Positions 33,398 through 42,234 of a stretch of DNA of 64,000 nt are shown here, one piece after another. This stretch comes from CAXXOK01 sp963674895 (GTDB taxonomy: Bacteria; Bacillota; Clostridia; Christensenellales; Aristaeellaceae). A program made the translations under genes and the position numbers. Location: assembly GCA_963674895.2 (NCBI GenBank), contig CAXXCY010000003.1, forward strand, positions 2,046,001 to 2,110,000, read 5' to 3'. Position 1 is the stretch's first letter. Each line of letters begins with the position of its first letter. The notes beneath the pieces were generated by a model, which saw nothing but the letters and a program-made list of their open reading frames with translations, was not told where the DNA came from and made no database searches.

Positions 33398-35311
33398 ATG
33401 ATCCATATCGTTTTTGTGATGCCCGACCCTGCCATGGTTGAAGTGGTGCACGAAGCTTGGGCGCTTCACGAAAAGATTTTCGGGCAGAGCCGGGATCTGC
33501 GTTATACCGTGAACTGTGAAATACAACCCGATGTTATCGTATCACGGTATTTTAATGCCGATGTCATCGTCAGCCGCGGCGGCACAGCGGCCAGCTTGAA
33601 GGAACGCAATTTTCTGGTGCCCGTGGTGGAAATCCCCATAACCAGCAGCGATATTGCCACCTCGATCCGCAAGGCTTTCAAGCGCCACGGAGAAATGCCA
33701 ATCGGCGTCGTAGGCACCGTTAATACCATCCGCGGCGTACATTTTATGCAGCAGGAATTTTCCGTTCCCATCAAAGCATACACCACTGCCAGCATTAATA
33801 TCAACGATTTGATCGACGGGATGGAACGTGCCGTATCCGATGGCTGCAAGGTGATTCTGGCCGGGCATAACACCTGCCATTACTGCGACGAGCACGGCAT
33901 TCCCGCAGGGCTGATTTATTCCTCACTGGAGTCCGTATTCCTGGCTATCACCGAAGCCAAACGCTGTGCAAACGTATCCCAAGTGGAGCGCGAAAACAGT
34001 ATGATGTTCCGCTGTGTGGTCAATCATGTGTTTGAGGGCATCATAGCCGTAGATAAGGATAACCGGATCCGCACTTTCAATCCGGCAGCCGAACAGCTGC
34101 TTGGTTTCAAAGCCGAAGAGTGCATCGGCCAGCCTGTACATCTGGCCCTGCCAGAAAGCAGGCTGAGCGCCATTTTATCCGGAAACCAAACGTATACCAA
34201 TGAGATTATTCAAATCAAAGGCAACAATTTCGTGCTGAACAGCGCTCCCATGAGCGATGACGGAAAACATTCGGGCACGCTAATCACGTTTCAGGCAGAG
34301 CAGGTTATCACCACTGCCGAAAGCCGCCTGCGGGACCGCTTGCGCGCAAACGGGCATCTGGCCCGTTATCACTTCAGCGATATCCTGGGTGAAAGCGCGG
34401 CGATTCGCACTGCCATCCGTCAATCACAGCGCTTCGCTCAGGTGAGCAGCAATATTCTCTTAATGGGTGAAACCGGAACAGGCAAAGAGCTGTTCGCCCA
34501 ATCGATCCACAATGAAAGCGACCGCGCTGCCGGGCCCTTCGTCGCAGTGAATTGTGCCGCTCTTCCTGAAAGCCTTATGGAGAGTGAGCTGTTTGGCTAC
34601 GAAGGCGGCGCTTTTACCGGTGCCAGTAAAGCTGGCAAGGCCGGTTTGTTTGAAACAGCACACGAAGGCACGATCTTCCTGGACGAGATCAGCGAGATAC
34701 CCCTGACCCTGCAAAGCCGTCTGCTGCGGGTGATTCAGGAACGCGAGGTACGTCGCGTTGGCGCCAATCGTCTCATCTCGGTCAATGTGCGCATCATCTG
34801 TGCCACAAACCGCGATCTACTGGATATGATCAAGCAAGGCCGCTTCCGCGAGGATTTGTATTACCGGCTGAAAGTGCTCAGCGTACAATTACCGCCCATG
34901 CGCAGCCGAAACGGCGATATCGCGCTGCTCATGCAGCATTATTTGACTTATTATGCGCGTATTTTCGGCAAAGGGCAAATAATGCTGTCGCCTGAAGCCG
35001 TCAATCACATTGCCGCTTATTCCTGGCCCGGCAACATTCGCGAGATCCGCAACATAAGCGAGCAGTTAGCCGTACTTTGTGAAAACGACACGATTACAGC
35101 CGCAGACGTAGAAGTTGTATTGCCCAATGGGCAAACCGCCAATCATCAAATTGACCTGTATGAAAGCGATGATCCCTCTTTGAATAGCCTGCAAATGCGG
35201 CAGATTGCGGAGGTGCTCGCACGTGCCTCCAGCCGCAAGGAAGCATCCGAAATTCTGGGCATCAGTAAATCCACCCTATGGCGCAAGTGTAAAGAATATG
35301 GATTGAATTGA
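33398..35311 (+). CDS. Sigma-54-dependent activator, PrpR-N / PAS / AAA+ / Fis
   Basis: A 637-residue enhancer-binding protein. The N-terminal PrpR-type sensor domain is about 1-175, a PAS domain about 195-300, and the AAA+ domain about 325-555. The AAA+ domain has Walker A GETGTGKE, the sigma-54-contacting loop GAFTGA and Walker B GTIFLDEI. The C-terminal Fis-type HTH ends ASEILGISKSTLWRKCKEYG. It should bind upstream sites and drive both -24/-12 promoters when its ligand, by context an aldarate or pathway intermediate, binds the sensor. An open frame extends 22 codons upstream, but GAGGTG precedes this ATG. Confidence 0.94.
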   Translation: MIHIVFVMPDPAMVEVVHEAWALHEKIFGQSRDLRYTVNCEIQPDVIVSRYFNADVIVSRGGTAASLKERNFLVPVVEIPITSSDIATSIRKAFKRHGEMPIGVVGTVNTIRGVHFMQQEFSVPIKAYTTASININDLIDGMERAVSDGCKVILAGHNTCHYCDEHGIPAGLIYSSLESVFLAITEAKRCANVSQVERENSMMFRCVVNHVFEGIIAVDKDNRIRTFNPAAEQLLGFKAEECIGQPVHLALPESRLSAILSGNQTYTNEIIQIKGNNFVLNSAPMSDDGKHSGTLITFQAEQVITTAESRLRDRLRANGHLARYHFSDILGESAAIRTAIRQSQRFAQVSSNILLMGETGTGKELFAQSIHNESDRAAGPFVAVNCAALPESLMESELFGYEGGAFTGASKAGKAGLFETAHEGTIFLDEISEIPLTLQSRLLRVIQEREVRRVGANRLISVNVRIICATNRDLLDMIKQGRFREDLYYRLKVLSVQLPPMRSRNGDIALLMQHYLTYYARIFGKGQIMLSPEAVNHIAAYSWPGNIREIRNISEQLAVLCENDTITAADVEVVLPNGQTANHQIDLYESDDPSLNSLQMRQIAEVLARASSRKEASEILGISKSTLWRKCKEYGLN

Positions 35312-35336
35312 GGATATCACCATCAGAAAACTAATC

Positions 35337-36281
35337 GTGTCCATCGCACAGCTCAAAGAACGTCATCGGGCAGAAATCCGTTCCGCCGCGGCAAAGCATA
35401 GCTTTGAGGCCATTTTCTATGAAACCGTTGCCCAAGCATTGCCTGCTCTGCAGGATGCTGAGATCGTCTTTGGCCAATCGGTCCAGCTTTTGAAAAACGC
35501 GCCCCATCTGCGCTGGATATGTACTCCATCTGCCGGGGTTAAACATTTGACCGATACAGATTGCTTTGTTAATGCGGATATATTGCTTTCCAACTCATCC
35601 GGCGCGTATGGCGTAACCGTTGCCGAGCATATCATTATGGTCGTATTGGAGTTGATGCGCCGCCAGCAGGAATATACGCAGATCATTGCGCGCCACGAAT
35701 GGACGCGGAACCTGGATGTGCGTTCCATCCATGGAAGCCGGATTACACTGCTGGGTACTGGTGATATCGGGCAGGAAGCTGCTATCCGCCTTCGCGCTTT
35801 TATGCCTGCCGTAATCGTAGGCGTCAACCGCAACGGCAACAATCCGCGCGGGTTATTTGACTCCGTGATGACCCGGGAACAGCTGGATACCGTTTTGCTA
35901 AAAACAGATCTTCTGATCCTTTCCCTTCCCGACACATCTGAAACGAATAAAATAATCAATGGCGATCGGCTGGCGCTGCTGCCGGATGGCGCGTTCATCG
36001 TCAACGTGGGCCGCGGTAATACTATTGATCAGAAAGCATTGGAAAGGGAACTTCGTGCCGGGCGTCTTCATGCCGCTCTGGATGTTTTTGACCAGGAACC
36101 GCTGCACGGGGAGGATCCCCTGTGGGATTGCCCCAACCTGCTCATCACTCCGCACATAGCGGGCAACATGACGCTCAATTATACGTTGGACCATATTGTG
36201 GAGTTGTTTCTGGAGGATTTTGAAAACTACTGCGCAGGCAGACCGCTTGCACGGCAGGTAGATTTGAAGAAAGGCTACTGA
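35337..36281 (+). CDS. D-isomer-specific 2-hydroxyacid dehydrogenase
   Basis: A roughly 314-residue NAD(P)-dependent dehydrogenase. LLGTGDIGQEAAIRLRAF near 138 is the Rossmann loop. VNVGRGNTID near 220 carries the catalytic Arg; a Glu in DQEPL near 248 and TPHIAGN near 268 with the His complete the family's Arg-Glu-His triad. The called GTG gives a blunt start. The natural N terminus of relatives resembles RKLIVSIAQL, which would begin at an ATC (35322) after GAGG. The start is therefore uncertain by a few codons. Co-directional with the activator, 25 bp after its stop. It may reduce a 2-keto acid or tartronate semialdehyde of the pathway. Confidence 0.85.
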   Translation: MSIAQLKERHRAEIRSAAAKHSFEAIFYETVAQALPALQDAEIVFGQSVQLLKNAPHLRWICTPSAGVKHLTDTDCFVNADILLSNSSGAYGVTVAEHIIMVVLELMRRQQEYTQIIARHEWTRNLDVRSIHGSRITLLGTGDIGQEAAIRLRAFMPAVIVGVNRNGNNPRGLFDSVMTREQLDTVLLKTDLLILSLPDTSETNKIINGDRLALLPDGAFIVNVGRGNTIDQKALERELRAGRLHAALDVFDQEPLHGEDPLWDCPNLLITPHIAGNMTLNYTLDHIVELFLEDFENYCAGRPLARQVDLKKGY

Positions 36282-36313
36282 AACATAATTAGCGTCGTAA
36301 GCCACAGCGATAA

Positions 36314-37228
36314 TTAGCCGCCTAACCTTTTTTGCCAGTAATCCCGGCAAAGTTCCAAATAATAGTGTTCCGCCTGTCCCAGGAATCCACCCTTGCGGCT
36401 ACACATCGTGATCTGCCATCTTGGTCGCTGAGGCAAGCGGAAATACACTACGTCACCGCCTTCCGCGGCATACACCGCCGGCAGCAGGGCGCAGCCAAGC
36501 CCCAGCGCTACAATGCGATACTTGCTGATATTGCTGGCTGTGGAGAACAATACCATCGGCGTGAAACCCGCTCGCTGAAACAGAGGCTCGGTTAAGCCGA
36601 ACATCGTGGACCGCTGATAGATGCGCACAAAGGGGTGCTCCGCAAAAAGCGCTAAATCAACCTCCGGCGCAAAGCGATAAGCGGCGCTGCCTCCCGCCGC
36701 CAGGGGATTGTTCGCCGGCACTGCCAGCAAAATTTCCTCTTCCGCCATAAAATGATACGAGTTATCGTCACGCTGCTCCTCGGTCAGCGTAGCCAGGCCC
36801 AGATCCAGTGATCCGACGGTGATCATGCGCTGCATGGCGACCACATGGCATTCCACAGGCTCCACCTGCGTTTGGGGAAACGCGTGATGAAAGGTCCGGT
36901 AAACGGCTGTGAACATCTCCACGCCGCGCTCCGGGATTAACCCCACCGCCAGATGACGGCTGCTTTTTTCCGCATGATCGATAATGCGATTATACGCGTC
37001 TTTCTTCAATAACAGCATCTGCCGTGCAGCGCTCAGGTAAGCTTTCCCCGCTTCGGTAGGCTGCCAATTGCTGCGGGCGCGGATAAACAGCGGCGCGCCC
37101 AGCTCCGCCTCCAGCTTTTGCAGCTGCTGGTTGAGCGCACTTTGGGTTACAAACCGCTTCTCCGCCGCCTTGGTGATGCTTTTTTCATCGGCGATACACA
37201 CGATGTTTTCCAATAAATGCAGATCCAT
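36314..37228 (-). CDS. LysR-family transcriptional regulator
   Basis: A 304-residue LysR-type regulator. The N-terminal winged HTH (about 3-62) includes KSITKAAEKRFVTQSALNQQ, and the remainder is a periplasmic-binding-like effector domain. AGGAGGGATCT precedes the ATG at 37228; an upstream reading adds 29 residues without a ribosome site. It is divergent from the oxidoreductase operon beginning at 37360, the standard LysR arrangement, and so probably controls that operon. It converges with the dehydrogenase gene at its other end. Confidence 0.92.
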   Translation of the reverse strand: MDLHLLENIVCIADEKSITKAAEKRFVTQSALNQQLQKLEAELGAPLFIRARSNWQPTEAGKAYLSAARQMLLLKKDAYNRIIDHAEKSSRHLAVGLIPERGVEMFTAVYRTFHHAFPQTQVEPVECHVVAMQRMITVGSLDLGLATLTEEQRDDNSYHFMAEEEILLAVPANNPLAAGGSAAYRFAPEVDLALFAEHPFVRIYQRSTMFGLTEPLFQRAGFTPMVLFSTASNISKYRIVALGLGCALLPAVYAAEGGDVVYFRLPQRPRWQITMCSRKGGFLGQAEHYYLELCRDYWQKRLGG

Positions 37229-37279
37229 AGATCCCTCCTGAATATTAGCTGTACTAATGTATCTGTTATTTATACGAAT

Positions 37280-37308
37280 TTGTAAAGTGTTTCGATTGCC
37301 TGTATGAT
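37280..37308 (+). promoter_or_regulatory. Promoter of the FAD oxidoreductase operon
   Basis: TTGTAA, 17-bp spacer, TATGAT. The region just upstream (37240-37280) is AT-rich, where a LysR protein would be expected to bind. Confidence 0.5.
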
Positions 37309-37359
37309 ATAACAAAAGAGTTTATAACGCAACCTTTTTATAGGAAAGGAGCAATGTGC

Positions 37360-38826
37360 ATGCAAAGTTATGACATTATTATCATCGGCGGCGGCGTGGT
37401 GGGCAGCGCCATAGCGCGCGAGCTGATGCGCTACCGTCTTTCCGTGGCCGTGCTGGAAAAGGAAAGCGACGTCTGCACCCAGACCAGCGGCCGTAACACC
37501 GGCGTGCTGCACGCTGGTTTCCTCTATAAGACCGGCAGCCTGAAAGCCCAGTGCGCTGTGGAAGGCAACGCAGAATTCGACAGCGTGGCCAGGGAACTGG
37601 ATGTGCCCTTCAAGCGCACAGGCAAGCTGATCGTTGGCTTTACCGAGGAGCATCGCCAGCGTTTGCTTGCCATGATCCAGCGCGGCCGTGATAATGGCGT
37701 GCCGGGCATGGAACTCATCGACCGTGCCCGCATGGACGAGATTGATCCTTCAGCTGGTGGCAACTTTGCTATTTTCTGCCCCTCCAGCGGCATTCTCGAT
37801 CCCTTTATCTACACCGTCGCTCTGGCGGAGAACGCCGCGAACAACGGGGCAAAATATCATCTGTACACCAAGGTGACAGGCAGTGAAACCCTGCCCGACG
37901 GCCGTCATGTGCTGCATACCAATCAAGGCGATTTTGCCTGCCGCTGGGTCATCAACAGCGCCGGACTGCACAGTGCGGAGATCAGCTCCATGCTGGGCAT
38001 ACCGGGTTATGTGATCCAGCCGGTGAAGGGTGAATACTTCGTACTGGACAAGAAAGCGGGAGCCTTTGCCAAAATCCCGGTCTATCCCGCCCCGACAGAG
38101 CGCAACACGTTTGATACCCACGCTACCCCCACGGTAGACGGCAACGTGCTGGTAGGTCCCAACAGCTTCAACGTGGATGATGGAGAGGATTACAGCGTGC
38201 GCCAAGCGGGCATGGACGGCCTGCAGGAAAGCGGCGCGCGCATGTTCAAGCACATGAAGCGTGACTATTACATCCGCACCTTCGCGGGTGCGCGTCCCAA
38301 GCGCATCGACCCGGATACAGGCGAGATTCAGGATTTTCTGATCGAATGCCGGGACGAGGTGCCCGGCGTCATCAATCTGGTGGGCATCGAAAGCCCCGGC
38401 CTGACCAGCTCCCTGCCGATTGCCCAGCGCGTTGTGGGTATACTGCGGGAGCATGAGGAGTTGACGCCCAATCATGCTTTCAATCCCATACGCCGCGGCA
38501 TCGTTCGCTTCCACGAAGCCAGCAGCCTGGAACAAGCATGTCTGATCGCGGAGAATCCCGATTACGGCGAGATCATATGCCGCTGCGAGACGGTAACGCG
38601 GGCGGAAATCATTCAGGCGATCCATAATCCTCTGGGCGTGTGTACGGTCAACGGCATCAAGGTGCGCACCCGCGCCAGCATGGGCCGCTGCCAGGGCGGT
38701 TATTGCGAGATGCGCATCACCGCACTGATCCGCGAAGAGCTGCACAAGGACATAACCGATGTGAGACTCACCAATGGCAACTCCGCTATGTTTACAGGCT
38801 ACGTCAAAGGAGGCGAACTGGCATGA
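37360..38826 (+). CDS. FAD-dependent 2-hydroxyacid/glycerol-3-phosphate dehydrogenase-like protein with BFD [2Fe-2S] domain
   Basis: A 488-residue DAO-fold flavoprotein. The N-terminal FAD motif is IIIGGGVVGSAIARELMRY, and the C-terminal BFD-type domain has CRCE near 400 and GRCQGGYC near 440, four cysteines for a [2Fe-2S] cluster. This domain order is that of the clostridial GlpA-like/LhgO-like protein, always found with an NAD-linked flavoprotein and a DUF1667 protein as here. ATG at 37360 is eight bases after AAGGAG; an ATG two codons earlier sits too close. It may oxidise glycerol-3-phosphate or a 2-hydroxy acid; the substrate cannot be settled. Confidence 0.85.
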   Translation: MQSYDIIIIGGGVVGSAIARELMRYRLSVAVLEKESDVCTQTSGRNTGVLHAGFLYKTGSLKAQCAVEGNAEFDSVARELDVPFKRTGKLIVGFTEEHRQRLLAMIQRGRDNGVPGMELIDRARMDEIDPSAGGNFAIFCPSSGILDPFIYTVALAENAANNGAKYHLYTKVTGSETLPDGRHVLHTNQGDFACRWVINSAGLHSAEISSMLGIPGYVIQPVKGEYFVLDKKAGAFAKIPVYPAPTERNTFDTHATPTVDGNVLVGPNSFNVDDGEDYSVRQAGMDGLQESGARMFKHMKRDYYIRTFAGARPKRIDPDTGEIQDFLIECRDEVPGVINLVGIESPGLTSSLPIAQRVVGILREHEELTPNHAFNPIRRGIVRFHEASSLEQACLIAENPDYGEIICRCETVTRAEIIQAIHNPLGVCTVNGIKVRTRASMGRCQGGYCEMRITALIREELHKDITDVRLTNGNSAMFTGYVKGGELA

Positions 38827-40058
38827 TGCATAAACAAGCGGTCGTCGTGGGCGGCGGTCCGGCAGGCCTTGCGGCCGCCCTCCGCCTGAAGGAAAAGGGC
38901 GTGGACGATATCCTGATCATGGAACGTGAGCACCTGCTGGGCGGCATCCTGCGCCAGTGCATCCATGACGGTTTCGGCCTGACGCGCTTTGGCGAATCCC
39001 TGTCCGGCCCCGAATATGCTCAGCGTTTTATTGACAGGGTTCAAGAAGCCGGTATCGAATGCTTCACCGATTATACGGTGCTGGATATCACACCAGACAA
39101 GATATTGACCGTCGTCAGCCGTGAGCAGGGCCTGCTGCAGATTCAGGCGGACGCGGTAATCCTGACCATGGGCTGCCGCGAACGCACACGCGGTGCGCTG
39201 GCCCTCCCCGGAACCCGTCCGGCGGGCGTTTACACTGCCGGTGTGGCGCAGAACTACATCAACCTGCACAACATCATGGTGGGCCGGGAAGTTGTGATTC
39301 TTGGCAGCGGCGACATCGGTCTGATTATGGCACGGCGCATGACGCTGGAAGGCGCGCATGTGAAAGGCGTGTATGAAGTGCAGCCCTATCCCAGCGGCCT
39401 GCCCCGCAACATCCAGCAGTGCTTGAACGATTACAACATCCCCCTGCACCTTAGCCACACCGTTGTGGATATCCATGGCCGTGAACGGCTGACCAGCGTG
39501 GTGGTGGCTCAGTGCGACGAGTCCTTCCGCCCCATCCCCGGCACTGAGGAGGAGATCGCCTGTGACACGCTGATCCTCTCGGTCGGGCTGATCCCTGAAA
39601 ACGAGCTTTCCCTTGCCGCAGGCGTTGAGCTGGACGCACGCACGCGCGGCGCGTTTGTGGACGAGCATTGCCAGACCCAGGTACCCGGCATCTTTGCCGC
39701 CGGCAATGTTCTGCACGTGCATGATTTGGTGGACTTCGTTTCCCTGGAAGCGGAAGCCCTGGCTGACGGTGTGTCGCAATATCTGCTGGCCGGCAGTCTG
39801 CCCGCCTGCACCCTGAACGTAATCGCCGGTCAAAATATAGGCCATGTGATTCCCCAACGAATCAGCGGCGTCAGTGATTTCACCTTGTCGCTGCGGGTAC
39901 AAAAGCCGTTGAGCTCCGCGAGCATCGTTGTGCGGCAGGACGGCCGCGAGGTGCTGCGCAAGAAAATGTTCAAGGCGATTCCGGCCGAAATGATACAGAT
40001 ACCCATCAAAGCTGTGATGCTGATCGAAAACGCAGATATGGAGGTGTGCACGGAATGA
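38823..40058 (+). CDS. FAD/NAD-dependent oxidoreductase, partner subunit
   Basis: A 411-residue pyridine-nucleotide-disulphide-oxidoreductase-fold protein. It has VVVGGGPAGLAAALRLKEKG (FAD site) at the N terminus, MGCRERTRGALALPGTRPAG near 115, a second Rossmann loop ILGSGDIGLIMARRM near 160, and GIFAAGNVLHVHDLVD near 285. The start overlaps the stop of the preceding gene as ATGA, so the two are translationally coupled. In related operons this subunit is thought to pass electrons between the dehydrogenase subunit and an acceptor. A longer reading into the preceding gene is a frame overlap, not the real start. Confidence 0.88.
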   Translation: MMHKQAVVVGGGPAGLAAALRLKEKGVDDILIMEREHLLGGILRQCIHDGFGLTRFGESLSGPEYAQRFIDRVQEAGIECFTDYTVLDITPDKILTVVSREQGLLQIQADAVILTMGCRERTRGALALPGTRPAGVYTAGVAQNYINLHNIMVGREVVILGSGDIGLIMARRMTLEGAHVKGVYEVQPYPSGLPRNIQQCLNDYNIPLHLSHTVVDIHGRERLTSVVVAQCDESFRPIPGTEEEIACDTLILSVGLIPENELSLAAGVELDARTRGAFVDEHCQTQVPGIFAAGNVLHVHDLVDFVSLEAEALADGVSQYLLAGSLPACTLNVIAGQNIGHVIPQRISGVSDFTLSLRVQKPLSSASIVVRQDGREVLRKKMFKAIPAEMIQIPIKAVMLIENADMEVCTE

Positions 40059-40417
40059 AACGAACGTTTACCTGCATCGTCTGCCCCAATGGCTGCGAAG
40101 TAGAAGCGGAATACGAGGGCACACATGTGCTCTCCGTCACCGGTTATTTTTGCCCCAAAGGCAAGACTTATGTAACGCAAGAACTGACGGACCCCCGCCG
40201 TACGATCGCCACCAGTGTACGGGTGGAAGGCGGCACTTTACCGCTGGTGAGCGTGCGGCTGACAAACGCCATCCCCAAAGACCGTATCTTTGATGTGATG
40301 CATGAGATCAACCGCAAAGCGCTCGCAGCGCCGGTGCAGATCGGCGATGTGGTCATTAAAAACATTTTGGGGCTTGGCAGTGATGTGATCGTGACCAAAA
40401 ACGTAGAGAAATCCTGA
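40055..40417 (+). CDS. DUF1667 protein, third subunit
   Basis: A 120-residue DUF1667 protein with CIVCPNGCE at residues about 6-14 and YFCPKGKTY near 33, a four-cysteine set likely to bind metal or an Fe-S cluster. It is joined to the previous gene by an ATGA overlap. DUF1667 is the standard third gene of clostridial glpA-like operons. A strong imperfect stem-loop lies 73 bp downstream. Confidence 0.88.
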   Translation: MKRTFTCIVCPNGCEVEAEYEGTHVLSVTGYFCPKGKTYVTQELTDPRRTIATSVRVEGGTLPLVSVRLTNAIPKDRIFDVMHEINRKALAAPVQIGDVVIKNILGLGSDVIVTKNVEKS

Positions 40418-40489
40418 AAAGAAGTTTAGCCTCAATTTAATTATAAACTAATACTTTTCAGCACGCGAAAGGAACCGAATATTGAATCG

Positions 40490-40524
40490 GCAGCCTTGAC
40501 ATAGCGGCGCTATATCAGGGCTGC
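40490..40524 (+). terminator. Stem-loop after the oxidoreductase operon
   Basis: GCAGCC...TGACATAGC and GCTATATCA...GGCTGC form a 16-position stem with mismatches and a 3-nt loop. No T-run follows, so terminator activity is uncertain. Confidence 0.5.
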
Positions 40525-40623
40525 TGAGGTTTGGCGAAAAGCAATGAAGAAACCTTATGTCCAATTCCCAAGTGCATTGCGGCGGCATTGACAGCAAGCG
40601 TTAATGTAGCATCCCGATCATAA

Positions 40624-41184
40624 TCATACGGGCGATCTGTCAACAAAGCTGTGAATACCCAACTCCCTGCTCTCCAAAAAGCCCATCGAAAAACATACCT
40701 TGCCTTTCACACGGATACGGCTCAGCTCACTTAGCGTAATATCCGACAACGTCAAACCCGTCAGCTCGCTCACGCGGATACCGGTTGCCGGCAGGATTTC
40801 GATAATGCAGATGTGCATCCCATTGCCGCATGCAATGATGGTTTCGCGCAGGTCATGGAGCACCGACGGCGGCAGTCCTTTATACTCCGTTTTGTCACGG
40901 TTTTTTGTGAGCTTTACGGAATAGGCCTCGGACAGGATCTGCGCCTCATACAGATACCGACAGAAAGCGTTCACACCGGCAAGTTTGCGGTTGGCAGTGA
41001 TGACGCTTTTTTCTTTCTGGTTCAGATACCGTTTGCAATGGATCAATGTCATTTCTCAGATAGTTTCCGGATGGCCATCATACCATCGTAAAAACGCTGT
41101 CACGTCTCGCAGGGAACTGGTGATCGTGTTCTCACTTCGCTCCATGCGAATCAGGTAAAGCTGAAAGCCTTGTAAATCAAGCAT
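40624..41184 (-). pseudogene. Tyrosine recombinase (phage integrase family), decayed
   Basis: Two same-frame stretches separated by one TGA (41056-41058). The N-terminal piece starts at ATG 41184 after AAAGGTG and has a SAM-like core-binding segment (FQLYLIRMERSENTITSSL). The second piece continues it (TANRKLAGVNAFCRYLYEA) and reaches the first catalytic arginine in ATGIRVSELTGLTLSDI. It then degenerates; the HxxR and tyrosine motifs are absent. It cannot be an active recombinase. It marks past mobile DNA between the oxidoreductase and peptide-transport operons. Confidence 0.8.
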
Positions 41185-41258
41185 CGCAGCGCACCTTTCG
41201 TTTCTTTGTACTACGATTACCGGCTCTACAAAAGAAGGAATACTCGAGTGATTCATAA

Positions 41259-42152
41259 TTATCGAGGTATCTGTTCAAACCTCCAACTCCTTTTCCAGAC
41301 ACAGCTTTCACCCGGAGTTACAGAAGCTGAAAAAAAGCCTTCAGGGCAAAGCATGTGATTATTGCTCCAAACGACCATCTTTGCCGGACGATACCATTCT
41401 TTTCCTTCCACGATGATTTGAGCACTCTGATGCTCCATACGCCATGCAAAGGTATCCTGATCAGGGAAATCCCCTTCAAACAAACGGAAACTTACAGAAC
41501 AAGGCGAATGATGCGTCATATGGACCGTATTTTCTTTTACCCGGTAAAAGTCAAATGAACGACGGCCTTGAATGATCCGCTCCTCTAAATTTCGGCAACC
41601 CGAAAGCTGGAGGCAATAATCCGCCCCGAGCGCCATACCGCCCAGCGACAGAAAATTATGGCAGTATTCGCTAAAGGATATTGTCCGCTCCCCTGCATTG
41701 TAAAGTTCCATCTGCATTTCCAGTACGTTGTCCCATACGGTAACGGTGCGCGACGTGCGTGCGGCGTAACCAAGGCAGGGTTGGGGTTGCGTCGTAAAGC
41801 GGATGAGCCGCTCGCCGTGTTGTGTTTCCACGGCAAACGGTTCGCAGGCATATGGCCTTGCAAAGTGATATTCCTCATCGTTCTCCTTGCGCAGCAAGCC
41901 GACGCCCAGTTTGGGAAACACTCCACCCGCCGGCGCCTCGCCCGAAACGTCGAACTTGTACTCGCTGCAAAGCCCTCTGCCACCGGACGTCCGATCTTTC
42001 ATGTTTCTGGGTTCGGACGCACAGAAACGCACGTCGCCGTCGAGGGTGATTTCTTCAATAAACGCGGAGTGGTCAAATCGCGTTGTTTGCGTTTGCAGCC
42101 CGGCCGGATCTGCTATCTCGACGCGCAAACGGTCAGTTTCCAAATACAACAT
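41259..42152 (-). CDS. Aldose-1-epimerase-like (galactose mutarotase fold) protein
   Basis: A 297-residue protein resembling mutarotase-fold proteins of unknown substrate. Visible stretches are FDHSAFIEEITLDG near 26, FPKLGVGLLRK near 78, and SEYCHNFLSLGG near 162, where the histidine could be catalytic. The C-terminal third has WRMEHQ and a beta-rich pattern. There is no signal peptide, so it is cytoplasmic. The ATG is preceded by only a weak GAAAGGCG site. Last gene of the long peptide/sugar transport operon, 82 bp after the MFS gene. The family call is by fold pattern and less certain than its neighbours. Confidence 0.6.
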   Translation of the reverse strand: MLYLETDRLRVEIADPAGLQTQTTRFDHSAFIEEITLDGDVRFCASEPRNMKDRTSGGRGLCSEYKFDVSGEAPAGGVFPKLGVGLLRKENDEEYHFARPYACEPFAVETQHGERLIRFTTQPQPCLGYAARTSRTVTVWDNVLEMQMELYNAGERTISFSEYCHNFLSLGGMALGADYCLQLSGCRNLEERIIQGRRSFDFYRVKENTVHMTHHSPCSVSFRLFEGDFPDQDTFAWRMEHQSAQIIVEGKEWYRPAKMVVWSNNHMLCPEGFFSASVTPGESCVWKRSWRFEQIPR

Positions 42153-42234
42153 CGCTTATTTCGCCTTTCGCTGCTTTATGATGCGGTACGCGGCATATTC
42201 ATACCTAATTTGTACGGACGAGTTCCCAAAACGC

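Noticed and set aside
40500..40623. A 35-codon open stretch on the minus strand downstream of the recombinase relic (reading AVNAAAMHLGIGHKV).
   Set aside because: No start, family or context; it may be a relic fragment but cannot be supported.
17445..41058. Recoding of TGA (selenocysteine or an alternative code) to explain the two in-frame TGA codons.
   Set aside because: Several gene pairs here end with TGA in ATGA overlaps, so TGA is a working stop, and no SECIS-like hairpin is evident after either codon.
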